DNA of 64,000 bases from CAVVMA01 sp963788205 (GCA_963788205.1 CAWBGG010000004.1:84325-148324), one strand, 5' to 3'; shown: positions 26,593-35,973, counted from the stretch's first letter. A program made the numbers and translations. Notes: generated by a model not told the origin, from the sequence alone.

Positions 26593-27204
26593 ATGAGCCT
26601 CAAGATCACGCTGTTCTCGGATTTCATCTGCCCCTTTTGCTATATCGGCTTCGCGACGCTGCGCGGGATGCGTGCCGAGTTCGATTTCGCTCTGGAGTGG
26701 CGCGGCTATCAGATTCATCCCGATTGGCCTGCCGAAGGGATGCCGGGTGAGCGGATGGGCGGTGAGGCCGCGCGCCACGCGGCGTGGGAGCGAATCAACG
26801 CGCTGGCCGACTCGATCGAGCTGCCGATGCGTCCGCCGGCGATGCTGAGCAACTCGCGCCTGGCGCTCGAGGCCGCCGAGTTCGCTCTCGATGCCGGCAA
26901 GGGCGAGGAGTTTGAAGAGCGCGTCTATCGCGCCTATTTCAACGAGGGCGCGAACATCGGTGACATCTCGGTAGTCGGCGCGCTCGCCGCCGAAGCCGGG
27001 CTCGATCGCGCCCAACTCGAGGCCGCGCTCGCCTCGCGAAAGTATTCGCTCAAGGTAGAGAACAATGCGTTGATGGCGCATCAGCGCGGCATCGGTGGCG
27101 TGCCGACGTTTCTCATCAACGGCTTTTCGCTGGTGGGGGCGCAGAGTTCCGATGTGATGCGCCAGGTGATGCGCCGCGCCGCTGAGCGCCTGCCCGTGCA
27201 GTGA
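26593..27204 (+). CDS. DsbA-family oxidoreductase (FrnE/HCCA-isomerase type)
   Basis: 203 residues, cytoplasmic (no signal peptide). The N-terminus ITLFSDFICPFCYIGF carries the thioredoxin-fold CxxC of the FrnE/2-hydroxychromene-carboxylate-isomerase branch of DsbA proteins. NNALMAHQRGIGGVPTFLING near residue 160 gives the conserved cis-Pro (GVPTF). In this branch the proteins act as thiol-disulfide oxidoreductases or glutathione-dependent isomerases. It is followed 15 bases later by a TusA-like gene, suggesting a shared sulfur-chemistry role. Confidence 0.85.
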   Translation: MSLKITLFSDFICPFCYIGFATLRGMRAEFDFALEWRGYQIHPDWPAEGMPGERMGGEAARHAAWERINALADSIELPMRPPAMLSNSRLALEAAEFALDAGKGEEFEERVYRAYFNEGANIGDISVVGALAAEAGLDRAQLEAALASRKYSLKVENNALMAHQRGIGGVPTFLINGFSLVGAQSSDVMRQVMRRAAERLPVQ

Positions 27205-27219
27205 GCGGAACGCCCCCAC

Positions 27220-27453
27220 GTGAAGGAAACCCGCGACGCCGTACGGCTCGACTTGAGGGGCGTGAAATGTCCTCTGAGCTGGGCCCATACCAAGGTGCGG
27301 CTGGAGAAAATGCGGCCCGGGCAGACGCTCGAAGTGCTGCTCGATGACCCGCGCGGCGCCCGCGACATCCCGCGCGCCGCCGAGGCAGAGGGTTATTCGG
27401 TGATCGAATCGGAGCAGCGCGCCGGCGTGTTCAGGGTGCGCATCGAGAAGTAG
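27220..27453 (+). CDS. TusA-like sulfur carrier
   Basis: 77 residues from a GTG start. LDLRGVKCPLSWAHTKVRLEKMRPGQTLEVLLDDPRGARDIPRAAEAEGYSV is the TusA/SirA two-layer fold; the Cys in the KCPL motif carries persulfide sulfur in the family. The Gly-Gln turn and the C-terminal strand are present. It probably forms an operon with the DsbA-like gene just upstream. Whether it serves tRNA thiolation, molybdenum cofactor or another acceptor cannot be told. Confidence 0.85.
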   Translation: MKETRDAVRLDLRGVKCPLSWAHTKVRLEKMRPGQTLEVLLDDPRGARDIPRAAEAEGYSVIESEQRAGVFRVRIEK

Positions 27454-27474
27454 GTGGCGGCGCGCAGACAAATC

Positions 27475-27580
27475 GCTCCGCGTAGATTCCTCGCTTCAGC
27501 AACTTCCGCTCGGAATGACAAAATAAGAATCCTCGCTCCTTACCCGTCATCCCGAGCGAAGCGAGGGATCTACACGGAGC
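27475..27580. repeat. Inverted repeat between convergent genes
   Basis: The arms at 27475-27496 and 27559-27580 (gctccgcgtagattcctcgctt and its near complement) pair with a few mismatches. The inner segments cggaatgaca and gtcatcccgagcgaagcgag also pair. The motif gtagattcctcg recurs at 59468-59484, and a relative occurs near 10140. It separates the TusA-like (+) and carboxypeptidase (-) genes and may terminate both. Confidence 0.65.
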
Positions 27581-27588
27581 GGTTCTCC

Positions 27589-28833
27589 TTACAGCATCAG
27601 CCGCAGCCGATCGGCGAGGCGATGGAAAAATCCGCCCGGCGGGACGGCGCTTTGGGTCTCTATCGGCACTGACGCGCGTGGCTTGCCCTCGACCATTACC
27701 GACAGCTGGCCGACTTCGCTGCCCTTCGCGACCGGGGCCAGTAGATACTTCGCCTTGAGCGTGCTCGCCACGCTGACCTTGTTGGCATCGCCGCGATCGA
27801 CCGTCAGTATCGGCACTCCGACCGGTGCGATCGCGACCGCGTCGGCGGTTCCTTCGTAGACCTGCATCGTCGTCGGCACCGCGTTGCGCCATTCGGGCGT
27901 CACCGTCGCGAACGTTCTGAACGCCCAATCCAGCAGCTTTTCGGTCTCGACGCGCCGCTTCTCGGAGCTGCTGGTGCCCATCACCGCCGAAACCAGGTCC
28001 GTCCCGTTGGCGCTTGCAGTCGCCACCAGATGGTAGCCCGCTTCGGCGACGTGTCCGGTCTTAAGCCCGTTCACGCGCGAATCGTAGAACAGCAGCGTGT
28101 TGAAGTTGCGCTGCGCGATCTTGTGAAAGGTGTATTCCTTGGTCGAGGTGTAGCCGAGCGCCTCGGGGAATCGATCGACCAGCGCGCGCGCCAGCTTCAC
28201 CATGTCGGCGGCGGTGGTGTACTGATCGGGCTCGGGCAATCCGTCGGGACTCGCAAAGCGGGTTTCATCCAGGCCCAGCTCGCGGCACTTGTCGTTCATC
28301 ATCTTGACGAATGCGTCGCTGCTTCCCGCCAGGTACTCGGCCAGCGCAACGGCCGCGTCGTTGCCGGACGAAACCATCAGCCCGTAGAGCAAATCGTGCA
28401 CGCCCACGCGCTGCCCGACGTCCAGGAACATGCGCGACACTTCCTCGTCCATCGAAAGCCGCCAGGCCTCCTTGCTGACCGTTATCTGGGTGTCGAGCGC
28501 GATCGCGCCGCGATGGAGCGCGTCGAGCGTCAGGTAAAACGTCATGATCTTGGCGAGGCTGGCGGGCTGCATCCGCTGATGCTCGTTGAACGCGTAGAGC
28601 ACCGCGCCGGACTTGCGATCGACCAGAATTGCGGACTTAGCATCGAGCGCGAACGGCGCCGGCCGATCGCCCAGCACATGGATTTGGCTGAGCGCGATCA
28701 CGTTTTCGGGATGCTCCACGCGCGCGCTGTGGTTGCCGTGCCGCGCGGCGAATGCGAGGCCGGCGGAGCATGCCAGCGCAACGGCGATTGTTGCCGGCGC
28801 GAATCTGAGGCGGAACCTGTGCGGGAAAGCCAT
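27589..28833 (-). CDS. D-alanyl-D-alanine carboxypeptidase (PBP5/6 family, S11)
   Basis: 414 residues from the ATG at 28833; the frame continues far upstream but only through the neighbouring gene's shadow. A signal peptide (ATIAVALACSAGLAFA) is followed by the serine-type transpeptidase fold with all three motifs: SLAK (S92-K95), SGN (156-158) and KTG (258-260). A C-terminal beta domain (about 290-395) and a weakly amphipathic end (FFHRLADRLRLML) fit a PBP5-type membrane anchor. The enzyme trims the terminal D-Ala of peptidoglycan in the periplasm. It overlaps nothing essential of the upstream glycosyltransferase gene, whose stop is nine bases away. Confidence 0.92.
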   Translation of the reverse strand: MAFPHRFRLRFAPATIAVALACSAGLAFAARHGNHSARVEHPENVIALSQIHVLGDRPAPFALDAKSAILVDRKSGAVLYAFNEHQRMQPASLAKIMTFYLTLDALHRGAIALDTQITVSKEAWRLSMDEEVSRMFLDVGQRVGVHDLLYGLMVSSGNDAAVALAEYLAGSSDAFVKMMNDKCRELGLDETRFASPDGLPEPDQYTTAADMVKLARALVDRFPEALGYTSTKEYTFHKIAQRNFNTLLFYDSRVNGLKTGHVAEAGYHLVATASANGTDLVSAVMGTSSSEKRRVETEKLLDWAFRTFATVTPEWRNAVPTTMQVYEGTADAVAIAPVGVPILTVDRGDANKVSVASTLKAKYLLAPVAKGSEVGQLSVMVEGKPRASVPIETQSAVPPGGFFHRLADRLRLML

Positions 28834-28841
28834 TTCCGCGT

Positions 28842-31685
28842 TCAGCCGGGGCGGCATTCGGAATTGTCGGGAACCAAATCCTGCGTGGGCACGGTCTCCG
28901 GAATCTGGCCGGGCGGCTGCCATTGGAGATGCATCGAGGAGGTGCCCCAGATGTTGCGCTCGCCGGTTTCGATCGAATGCTCGCCCGCGCTCAGATAGAC
29001 GGTGCCCGAGTCGTTGGGTTTCGAGACATCGCCCGGATCGGCGATTACCGTCTTGTCGTCGATCTTGAGCCAGCCGAGATCGTCGGCGGTGATGAAGAAA
29101 CGGTAGTCGCCGGCCGCCGGCGCGATGAGCTTGCCGCGCCATATAACCGCCGACGGCGACGGCAACGAGCCCAGAGCCACGATGTCGTCGAAATTGATCT
29201 CACTGTTGACGCGCCGGATATGAGGCGGAAAGTCGCCGTTCGGCCGCAGCCCTTCGTAGTAGCATCCCAGCAGCCCGTGCGGCTGGTCGATGCTCGGACG
29301 AACCAGCGGACCAAGCGTCGGCGGCAGGAACATCGCAGCGATCGCGATCGTGGCGCCGAGCTCCAGGCCGCGGCGGCTTTTGTCGTCCGGCTGCATGACC
29401 TTGCGCACCAGGTAGATCGCCCCCGCAATCCAGGCCGCTCCCAGCGGCCACAGTTGCAGGAATCCGGGCATCCGCACCAGCTTGCCGAGATTGAAGGCGA
29501 CCGAATCGCCGGCGATCGGCGGGCCGGCAAAATAGGTGCTCTTGTTGTAGGCCAGATCGCCGCGCAAGTACGCCGGCCATACGAAGTCGCGGAACGGATT
29601 GGCGTATTCATAGGGCAGATGCGGCTCGGTCGCGGTCGCCATCAGCATCATGAATACCGAGATCAGCGCGAGCGCGCAGAACAGCGGGTTGATCCGATTC
29701 GGCAGAAACGCTATCGCGAGCACCGCGAACGGCAGCACCGGCACGAAATGGCGCGGTCCCACCGCCGTCCCGCCGCCCCAATACACGATCGAGTCGCCGT
29801 ACGAGGCATTGAGCAGCGTCATCGCGATCAGCGCGAAAGCCACCGCCGCGAATTCCGGCCGCAGATCGTCGCGCCGCCAGAAGTAATAGAGTCCCGGGAT
29901 TACCAGCAGCAGGATCGGATTGCAGAAGAACAGGCCACGTTGCGGATCGAGCATGATGTCCCACAGGATCGAGAGATGGGGATAGGTCACGCCGGCGAAG
30001 CCCTTGGCCTGCGCGGCAAAACGATCGCTGCCGGGCAGCATGTAAGCCTCGTAACTCAGGAAGAAGGCGCTGCTGAAGGCGAACTTGTTGTACAACATCA
30101 GCAGGTCAGCGACCACGGTCGCGCCGGCGAAGAAAGTCAGGACTTTGCTCCATCCCTTAAGCCGCCACAGCGCGTAACCGCCGACCGTCGCGGCAAGCAG
30201 GAACGTAGGGTAGTCGCACAGCACGCCCCATCCCGCCAGCAGGCCGGGGAACAGGCTGTGCCACCACGGCGCGTCGTCATCCTGCGGCATCGCGAGCAGG
30301 TAAAACGCCGCGAACTCGCACAGCGCCGCGATCGGCTCGGAGGTGAACTCGGTCGCGTACGGAAACATGATCGTCCCGAACGCGAGCGTTAGTCCCAGCG
30401 CCACCGCGCGCGTGCTGTTCGCGCCCATCATCAGCGCCAGCCGGTAGACCAGTACCGCCATGATCGCGACGACCGTGCTGACCGTGGCGACCGTGACTAG
30501 GTAGGTGGCGAACGCCCAGTAAAATCCGCTCGGCGGTGAAAGCACGATCCCCAGCAGCGTGGTGATAATGGTCCACGGGACCAGCCCGGTGAACGCGCCG
30601 CCGGGCGCCTTGTTGGAATAGATATGCGAATTGAGCTGGACGATGTCGGCGGTGTTGTAGCCGGCGAAACCGTCGATCCAGAGCGAGTGGCGCTCGAGGA
30701 TCGAGCGAATCAGATCGATCCGCGACGCGGTGCTGTGATCCGAGGCCTGGTAGAAATAGGCGAAAGTGACGATGCAGATCAGGAAGAGCGCGATCTCAGT
30801 TTCGCGATTCGATTTTTCCGCTGCCGAGATAATTCTCCGCGGCGCCGCCGTAGCCATCGCGCGGCGGATTTTCTCCAGCCACTGCGACGGCGTCCCGGTG
30901 TCGCTGCGCGACGCGAACAGGCCGAAAAGCACCACCATCGCGGCCAGGAACAGCGCCGTGACTTGGCCCGTGCCCGCTGCTCCCGCAGGCGTCGATTCGG
31001 TGGCTGCCGGCGCCTCCGCGCTGACGTTCCGGATAACGTCGAGGTCGTATTTATAGGCCGTGTCGGCGGGCGGTTGGTCGACCTTGACGCCCTTCACATC
31101 GCGGCAGAAAACCTTGCCGATGTTGAGCGCGGCGAATCCGCCCGAGCGGCATCCCAGAATCACGTCGGCACCCCCGGCGCCCGCCTTGAGGTAGAAGCCG
31201 ACCGTCGTCCAATCAGTCGTGCCGTGGAGCTGATCGGAAATTATCCCGTCTTCGATCACCGATAAATTGGCGCCGGTGTTGTCCGATGGCACGCCTTCCG
31301 CGCGCATGCTGGCCGTGAAGTGGTACCATCCCGTGCCGATGTGCACCTTTTGAATCCATCGCGCGTCGTTGCCCTTGACGCTCGCAATCTCCAGCTCGCC
31401 CGGTCCCGTGCCCGTGTGATGCCAGGTATAGGTGCTGAACTCGGGACCATTCTGCCACGCGTCGCCCTGCCAGTGATCGGGTGACTCGCCGGTCCCTTTG
31501 GACAGATCGCCGTTGACGACCACGTTGTCGTTGGCCACTTTGCCGGCGGCCACTTTGTCGTCGGCGCCGGCGCGCCGCGCGCCGGCCAGCATCAGGCACG
31601 CGGCTATCAACGCGATCCACCATCGCCGTCCAATTGCGCCGCCGATCATCGCCGGCGCCATCCTTGATTGACCTCGCAGGTTCAC
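28842..31685 (-). CDS. Three-part membrane glycosyltransferase: carbohydrate-binding-like domain, GT-C core, PA14 domain
   Basis: 947 residues from a GTG at 31685 (an ATG eight codons later is possible). Order: signal anchor; a secreted beta domain (VVVNGDLSKGTGESPDHWQ...RWIQKVHIGTGWYHFTASMR...VIEDGIISDQLHGTTDW, about residues 55-200) like a CBM; a hydrophobic helix; a GT-C core of about ten helices beginning IALFLICIVTFAYFYQ (about 300-770); and a C-terminal PA14-type module (GLLGCYYEGLRPNG...GDYRFFITADDLGWLKIDDKTVI...LSAGEHSIE). The same binding domain recurs as a separate protein at 33194-33898. Probably transfers sugars to surface acceptors; the PA14 and CBM parts would hold glycan. Confidence 0.7.
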   Translation of the reverse strand: MNLRGQSRMAPAMIGGAIGRRWWIALIAACLMLAGARRAGADDKVAAGKVANDNVVVNGDLSKGTGESPDHWQGDAWQNGPEFSTYTWHHTGTGPGELEIASVKGNDARWIQKVHIGTGWYHFTASMRAEGVPSDNTGANLSVIEDGIISDQLHGTTDWTTVGFYLKAGAGGADVILGCRSGGFAALNIGKVFCRDVKGVKVDQPPADTAYKYDLDVIRNVSAEAPAATESTPAGAAGTGQVTALFLAAMVVLFGLFASRSDTGTPSQWLEKIRRAMATAAPRRIISAAEKSNRETEIALFLICIVTFAYFYQASDHSTASRIDLIRSILERHSLWIDGFAGYNTADIVQLNSHIYSNKAPGGAFTGLVPWTIITTLLGIVLSPPSGFYWAFATYLVTVATVSTVVAIMAVLVYRLALMMGANSTRAVALGLTLAFGTIMFPYATEFTSEPIAALCEFAAFYLLAMPQDDDAPWWHSLFPGLLAGWGVLCDYPTFLLAATVGGYALWRLKGWSKVLTFFAGATVVADLLMLYNKFAFSSAFFLSYEAYMLPGSDRFAAQAKGFAGVTYPHLSILWDIMLDPQRGLFFCNPILLLVIPGLYYFWRRDDLRPEFAAVAFALIAMTLLNASYGDSIVYWGGGTAVGPRHFVPVLPFAVLAIAFLPNRINPLFCALALISVFMMLMATATEPHLPYEYANPFRDFVWPAYLRGDLAYNKSTYFAGPPIAGDSVAFNLGKLVRMPGFLQLWPLGAAWIAGAIYLVRKVMQPDDKSRRGLELGATIAIAAMFLPPTLGPLVRPSIDQPHGLLGCYYEGLRPNGDFPPHIRRVNSEINFDDIVALGSLPSPSAVIWRGKLIAPAAGDYRFFITADDLGWLKIDDKTVIADPGDVSKPNDSGTVYLSAGEHSIETGERNIWGTSSMHLQWQPPGQIPETVPTQDLVPDNSECRPG

Positions 31686-31723
31686 GGTGTTTATGCTTTA
31701 CTCGTTTTTTCGGTGACGGCAAA

Positions 31724-33136
31724 TTGTCAACTGCGGTACCAGTTTATGATCCTACGCCCCAAGCCCGCGAGCGGGAGCAGAGGTTCGATGATACCGGGCG
31801 GGCCACCGCACGATTCTTTTTCATCCTCGCCATCGTCACGGTAGTAGTAGACGAGATCTGGCTGTCGCGATACGGAGCGCACCCCAATAGTTTCGCACTC
31901 ACGTCGCTGGTTTCGTCAATCGCCGCGCTGGTCCTGCTGAGCCAGCGTTTCGCGGCATATCCGGCCGCCGCGCCCTACCTGCCCTACCTTCCCGAAACAT
32001 CGACCTGGAACCTGCTCGGAGTTTTCTTCGCCTTCCTGGCATTCTACGCCGTGACCTGCTCGCTGGAAGCAACCGGGTTCAATGAGCCGGTCCGCCAGTC
32101 CTACGCGTACCTGCACGGCCACGCATGGGTTGATACCGTTCCCGGCTACATGGAGCACATTACGTGGCAGGGCCACGACTACTTGGTGCATCCGCCGCTG
32201 TCCGCGATCGTGCTGATGCCGGCGGTGTTGATCTGGGGGATGGGGACTAACCAGACCGCGGTTTCGGTTGCACTCGGCGCGCTCGAAGTCGCACTCGCCT
32301 GGCGCCTGCTCGGCCTGCTCGGTCTGAGCACCGCGCCGCGAATCTGGCTGACGATATTCTTCGGCATCGGCACCACGCTGTGGTGGGAGGCGACCATTGG
32401 CAACAGCTGGGACTTCGTTCTGGTCGTCTCGGTGCTGGCAACGTTGCTGACCCTCAACGAGCTGTTCGGACAGGGTCGTCCCTGGCTAATGGGCATCCTG
32501 ACCGGCGCGACGGCGCTGGCGCGCAACGATCTCGCGCTCGCGATTCCGTTCTACGCCTTGATCCTGCTCTACAAGGGCCGGCGCTTCGGCGAGCTTTTGT
32601 GGATGATACCGGGACTCGCGGTTGCGGCCGGAATCTATATCGGGATGGCCGAGGCGCGCTACGGCACTATCTTCGACCGCACGCTCTGGATTTACTACTT
32701 GACTGATCCGATTCATTCCCACGAGCACGGCCCGTTCTCTTATTACTATATACCAGCAAATCTATACACACTGTTTTTCATTGCGCCCTCGTTCGATATG
32801 CATTTCCCGTACATTCATCCTACCATGATGGGACAGAGCCTGCCGCTGACGACTCCCGCCTTCGTGCTGGCGCTGCGGCCGAGCTTCAAGCGGCCCATCC
32901 CGATCCTGATCGCGCTAGCGGCGGCAATGACGAGCATTCCCAGCCTGACGGTGTGGGCCAGCGGCTATGCGCAGTTCGGTACGCGCTACTATCTTCAGAT
33001 CTATCCACTACTGCTGGTCCTGATGGCGCTGGGGATGAAGCGGCGGGTCGATCAGATGTCCAAAATCCTGATCGTGGCGTCGATCGCGCTGGTGGTCTTC
33101 GGCGTCTGGCAGATTCGCGGTCTCGGGTTCGGATAA
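31724..33136 (+). CDS. GT-C fold membrane glycosyltransferase
   Basis: About 470 residues; the start is uncertain. The TTG at 31724 leaves a divergent promoter space of only 38 bases; an open frame back to 31634 overlaps the other gene. About eleven hydrophobic helices are visible, with a periplasmic loop PVRQSYAYLHGHAWVD...HDYLVHPPLSAIVLMP and a later basic patch GATALARNDLALAIP, like other PMT/GT39-type mannosyltransferases. It lacks the N-terminal binding domain of its divergent neighbour. Probably uses a polyprenyl-phosphate sugar donor. Confidence 0.65.
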   Translation: MSTAVPVYDPTPQAREREQRFDDTGRATARFFFILAIVTVVVDEIWLSRYGAHPNSFALTSLVSSIAALVLLSQRFAAYPAAAPYLPYLPETSTWNLLGVFFAFLAFYAVTCSLEATGFNEPVRQSYAYLHGHAWVDTVPGYMEHITWQGHDYLVHPPLSAIVLMPAVLIWGMGTNQTAVSVALGALEVALAWRLLGLLGLSTAPRIWLTIFFGIGTTLWWEATIGNSWDFVLVVSVLATLLTLNELFGQGRPWLMGILTGATALARNDLALAIPFYALILLYKGRRFGELLWMIPGLAVAAGIYIGMAEARYGTIFDRTLWIYYLTDPIHSHEHGPFSYYYIPANLYTLFFIAPSFDMHFPYIHPTMMGQSLPLTTPAFVLALRPSFKRPIPILIALAAAMTSIPSLTVWASGYAQFGTRYYLQIYPLLLVLMALGMKRRVDQMSKILIVASIALVVFGVWQIRGLGFG

Positions 33137-33193
33137 TCCCAGGCTGTGGGCATAGAGCGACCCCGCGGCGAGCTGACTCTCGATAGCTGCGGA

Positions 33194-33898
33194 ATGGGAA
33201 TGAAGCGGCGGCAGTTGCTGCGGATTATCGTGGTGGCGCTGGCCGCGTCTTCGATCTGCTCAGTGGCGCTCGCTGCGGGCGAGGAGCTGCTGATCAACGG
33301 TCTTCTGACTCAGGGCACGGACGGCAAGCCGGTGGGCTGGCGCTATCAATCGTATTTTCCCGATCCCGCAGCCGAGCAGTATAGTTGGAACGTCGATGCG
33401 TCGGGCATCGGAACGCTCAAAATTGTGCATCTCAGGGAGAGTGATTCGCGCTGGATACAGAATTTCCGGGTATCGCCGCGCACCTGGTACCACGTGTCGG
33501 GATGGATCCGCGTCGAGCATATAGTGCCGCCCAACGCGATCGGCGCGCACATCTCGATCGCCGAGAATGGCTATAGCTCGGAGGACCTGCGCGGCACCGT
33601 TGATTGGCGTCAGGTCGGGTTCTGGATGAAGACCACGGCGGACCAGAAATCGGCGGAGCTGGAATGCCGCCTCGGCAGCTTTTCGTCGGCCAACACCGGA
33701 ACCGCATACTTCACCGCGATTTCAGTCGCAGAGGGCGCGCCGCCGCAGGAAGTTGAGCGCGCTTACGGCGGCAACGTCTGGGACGCTCCTTCACAGCGCC
33801 GGATTCTCATCTGGTTGCTCACTGTGATCGGCGGATACGCAGCGGCGCTCCTGTTCTGGCGCCTGCTCGCGCCGCCTTCGGGCCGTATCCCGCGATGA
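33194..33898 (+). CDS. Exported carbohydrate-binding-like domain with C-terminal membrane anchor
   Basis: About 234 residues from the ATG at 33194 (33200 also possible; a GTG at 33146 would bury the signal peptide). After the signal sequence (LLRIIVVALAASSICSVALA) comes a domain clearly homologous to the N-terminal part of the 947-residue glycosyltransferase across the divergent promoter: LLINGLLTQGTDGKPVGW, RWIQNFRVSPRTWYHVSGWIR, ISIAENGYSSEDLRGTVDW. One transmembrane helix (ILIWLLTVIGGYAAALLFW) anchors it. Its stop overlaps the next gene's start by four bases (ATGA), so the two are translationally coupled. Confidence 0.65.
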   Translation: MGMKRRQLLRIIVVALAASSICSVALAAGEELLINGLLTQGTDGKPVGWRYQSYFPDPAAEQYSWNVDASGIGTLKIVHLRESDSRWIQNFRVSPRTWYHVSGWIRVEHIVPPNAIGAHISIAENGYSSEDLRGTVDWRQVGFWMKTTADQKSAELECRLGSFSSANTGTAYFTAISVAEGAPPQEVERAYGGNVWDAPSQRRILIWLLTVIGGYAAALLFWRLLAPPSGRIPR

Positions 33899-35253
33899 AG
33901 CCCAGGTTCGTCGTCCTCGCTCTGCTTACTATTCTGGCCGGATGGCTCCGCTTCACCGCGACGAGCTTTGGACTTCCCGAAACGTTCCGGCCCGACGAGG
34001 AGTACATAATCTCGCGAGCCTGGGGCTTCGAGCGCAGCTGGAATCCCAACTTCGCGATTTATCCGGCGGCGCAGATGTACGTCGACCATCTGGCGCTCTT
34101 CCTCAACGCGCGCCTGCGGGGCGAGCGCGGAAACTTCCGCCAGGCCTATTACTCATTCGATAGCGTCTACCTGCTGGTGCGCCGCGTCTCGGCCGGCTTC
34201 GGCACGGCCACCATACCGGCGATTTACTTCGCGGCCGCGCCGCTGGGTCCGGCGACCGCGCTGGGCGCGTCCGCCCTGATGGCGGCGGCGACGCTGCATG
34301 TGCGCGAATCCAAATACGCCACCACCGACGCCGGCGCCGTCTTCTGGATCACGATCGGCCTGGCGATGATCGTGCGGATGGCGCTGACCGGAAAGGGCCG
34401 CTACTACCTTGCGGCCGGGCTGGTCGCTGGGTTCGCGATTGCGACCAAGTATCCAGCCGGCATCTTGATTCCCGCGATCGCCGTCGCCCACCTCGAGGCC
34501 CGCGTCCGCGAGGGCCGTTCGCTGTGGAGGTCGTTCCGCGACATCCGGATCTATGTAGCCGGACTGGGCACCATCATCGCCTTTGTCTGCGGCACGCCCT
34601 ACTTTTTCCTTGATTGGGCGCAGACTACCAACGACTACGTATATCAGCGGGGATTCGTACTCGACGGGTTGCCCAATCCACTAGCCACTTATGGCCTCAG
34701 ATGGCTATTCCTGCACGCGGCGCCGGCCAGCTTTGGAATAGTCATGATGGCGTTGTTCCTGGTCGCGATGCTCTGGATGGCGCTGCGGCCGCGGCTGGCG
34801 ACCTATCCGCTGCTGGTATTTGTGCTGGCAGCGTGCGCCTCGATGACGCGCAGCCGCTATGTCTTCTATCGCTACTTGGTGTTCCCGCTTCCTGCGCTGA
34901 TCATACTGGCGGCCGCATTTCTGGCCGATTTCTATGGGCTCGTGACGCCGAACACCGGCGGCGTGCCGCCGGCGTATTGCTTTGCGCCACGCTGGCGTTG
35001 CTCGCGATGCCTTCACTGGCCAGGGATATCGAGCTCAACCGGCTGCTGCTCCGGCCGGATTCGAGGGTCGTGGCGCGCGACTGGATCGAACGCAACATCC
35101 CGCCCGGCAGCGCGATCGCGGTCAGCGACATCGGCAACATGTGCGGCAAGCCGCGGATTCCTTCCATCTACCATTGGGTGCAGATTGAACCCGTGGACTC
35201 GCTGCGGGCGCAGAATGTCAGTTGGGTGGTCGCGGACAGCCTGCCACAGATAA
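33895..35253 (+). CDS. GT39-type membrane glycosyltransferase (main frame; frameshift near 34971)
   Basis: Starts in ATGA overlapping the previous stop. The N-terminus has the GT39 acidic loop FRPDEEYIISRAWGFE, then about nine helices (for example LGPATALGASALMAAATLHVRESKYATTDAGAVFW). Up to LADFYGLVTPNTGGVPP the sequence is membrane-like; after that this frame is Arg/Ser-rich noise to 35253. The genuine C-terminus is in the -1 frame. One missing G at about 34971 (ccg ccg ggc gta) restores PPGVLLCATLALLAMPSLARDIEL. With that repair the protein is about 527 residues. Confidence 0.7.
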   Translation: MKPRFVVLALLTILAGWLRFTATSFGLPETFRPDEEYIISRAWGFERSWNPNFAIYPAAQMYVDHLALFLNARLRGERGNFRQAYYSFDSVYLLVRRVSAGFGTATIPAIYFAAAPLGPATALGASALMAAATLHVRESKYATTDAGAVFWITIGLAMIVRMALTGKGRYYLAAGLVAGFAIATKYPAGILIPAIAVAHLEARVREGRSLWRSFRDIRIYVAGLGTIIAFVCGTPYFFLDWAQTTNDYVYQRGFVLDGLPNPLATYGLRWLFLHAAPASFGIVMMALFLVAMLWMALRPRLATYPLLVFVLAACASMTRSRYVFYRYLVFPLPALIILAAAFLADFYGLVTPNTGGVPPAYCFAPRWRCSRCLHWPGISSSTGCCSGRIRGSWRATGSNATSRPAARSRSATSATCAASRGFLPSTIGCRLNPWTRCGRRMSVGWSRTACHR

Positions 35254-35477
35254 TTTTCTATTCGAGCGGTCCCACTCCCGCACAGGAGGCCGATCTCGCC
35301 GCCAAGGCCAAGCTGGTTCTTGACGTCAATGCACCCCTTCCGGGAAAGCCGCCGGCACTCTTCGACCCGACCGACGCCTACTTTGCCCCCATCGGAAGAA
35401 TCTCGAGCATGAACCGCGCCGGTCCGCGAATCCGGATTTGGCGGCTTGACCCGGAGCCGACCGCAAGTGCGCAGTGA
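34971..35477 (+). pseudogene. C-terminal part of the GT39-type enzyme, after frameshift
   Basis: Continuation in the other frame: a last hydrophobic helix (GVLLCATLALLAMP), then a soluble periplasmic tail DSRVVARDWIERNIPPGSAIAVSDIGNMCGKPRIPSIYHW...DSLRAQNVSWVVADSLPQIIFYSS, ending at 35477. Such tails (periplasmic domains with ARxWIExNIPxG) close many PMT-family proteins, which supports joining it to the upstream frame. Confidence 0.7.
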
Positions 35478-35973
35478 CATTCGTTTTCATTCGTTGCAAT
35501 TTGACCCGATAAACGATCGGCCGCAAAAGTTATCGCGATCGCGGAAGCGGCATTTCGCGCTGCGGACGCTCGCGCTGGGCGCGCTGGTCATCCTCGTGTT
35601 CAGCTCCTGCGGCTCGGAACAGGCCAGCGCGCTGCCGGAGCTGCCGGGATCGGCGCCCATCGTCCATCAGGCCGGCGACGCGGAAGTAATCATGGAGCCC
35701 GCGCGCGAACTGCAGGAAGTCGTGAGCCCGGCCGGCGCCGGATGCACGCTTGATGCGGCCAAGATCTGCGCCGCCTACGGCCAGCTCGGCAACGCGGCCG
35801 GCGATTCCAGAACCGTCTCCTTGCAGATTCCCAACGGCCCCGCGATCGCCGTCCAGTGCCGCTACGCCGGCGGCACGCTGGTCTCAGCCTCGGCCCCGCC
35901 GGACACGCCGCTCAGCGAAGATTCCCAGGCCTTTCTGGCCGCCCACGGCTTCTGCGCCGGCTCCGGCGGCTAA
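35467..35973 (+). CDS. Putative lipoprotein of the glycosylation cluster
   Basis: About 168 residues; the start is uncertain (GTG 35467, TTG 35446 or 35494), all overlapping or touching the previous gene's end. A basic region (LSRSRKRHFALRT) and a hydrophobic core (LALGALVILVFSSC) end in a cysteine like a lipobox, though Phe at -3 is unusual. The rest is a small domain with three cysteines (GCTLDAAKICAAYG...VQCRY) and no recognised family. Probably a periplasm-facing lipoprotein cotranscribed with the glycosyltransferases. Confidence 0.45.
   Translation: MRSDIRFHSLQFDPINDRPQKLSRSRKRHFALRTLALGALVILVFSSCGSEQASALPELPGSAPIVHQAGDAEVIMEPARELQEVVSPAGAGCTLDAAKICAAYGQLGNAAGDSRTVSLQIPNGPAIAVQCRYAGGTLVSASAPPDTPLSEDSQAFLAAHGFCAGSGG

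Noticed and set aside
27589..29142. A 517-residue carboxypeptidase starting far upstream
   Set aside because: The first about 100 residues are Arg-rich shadow of the neighbouring gene; the signal peptide starts at 28833.
28923..30392. Long plus-strand frame over the 947-residue glycosyltransferase
   Set aside because: Charged, motif-free shadow of the minus-strand gene.
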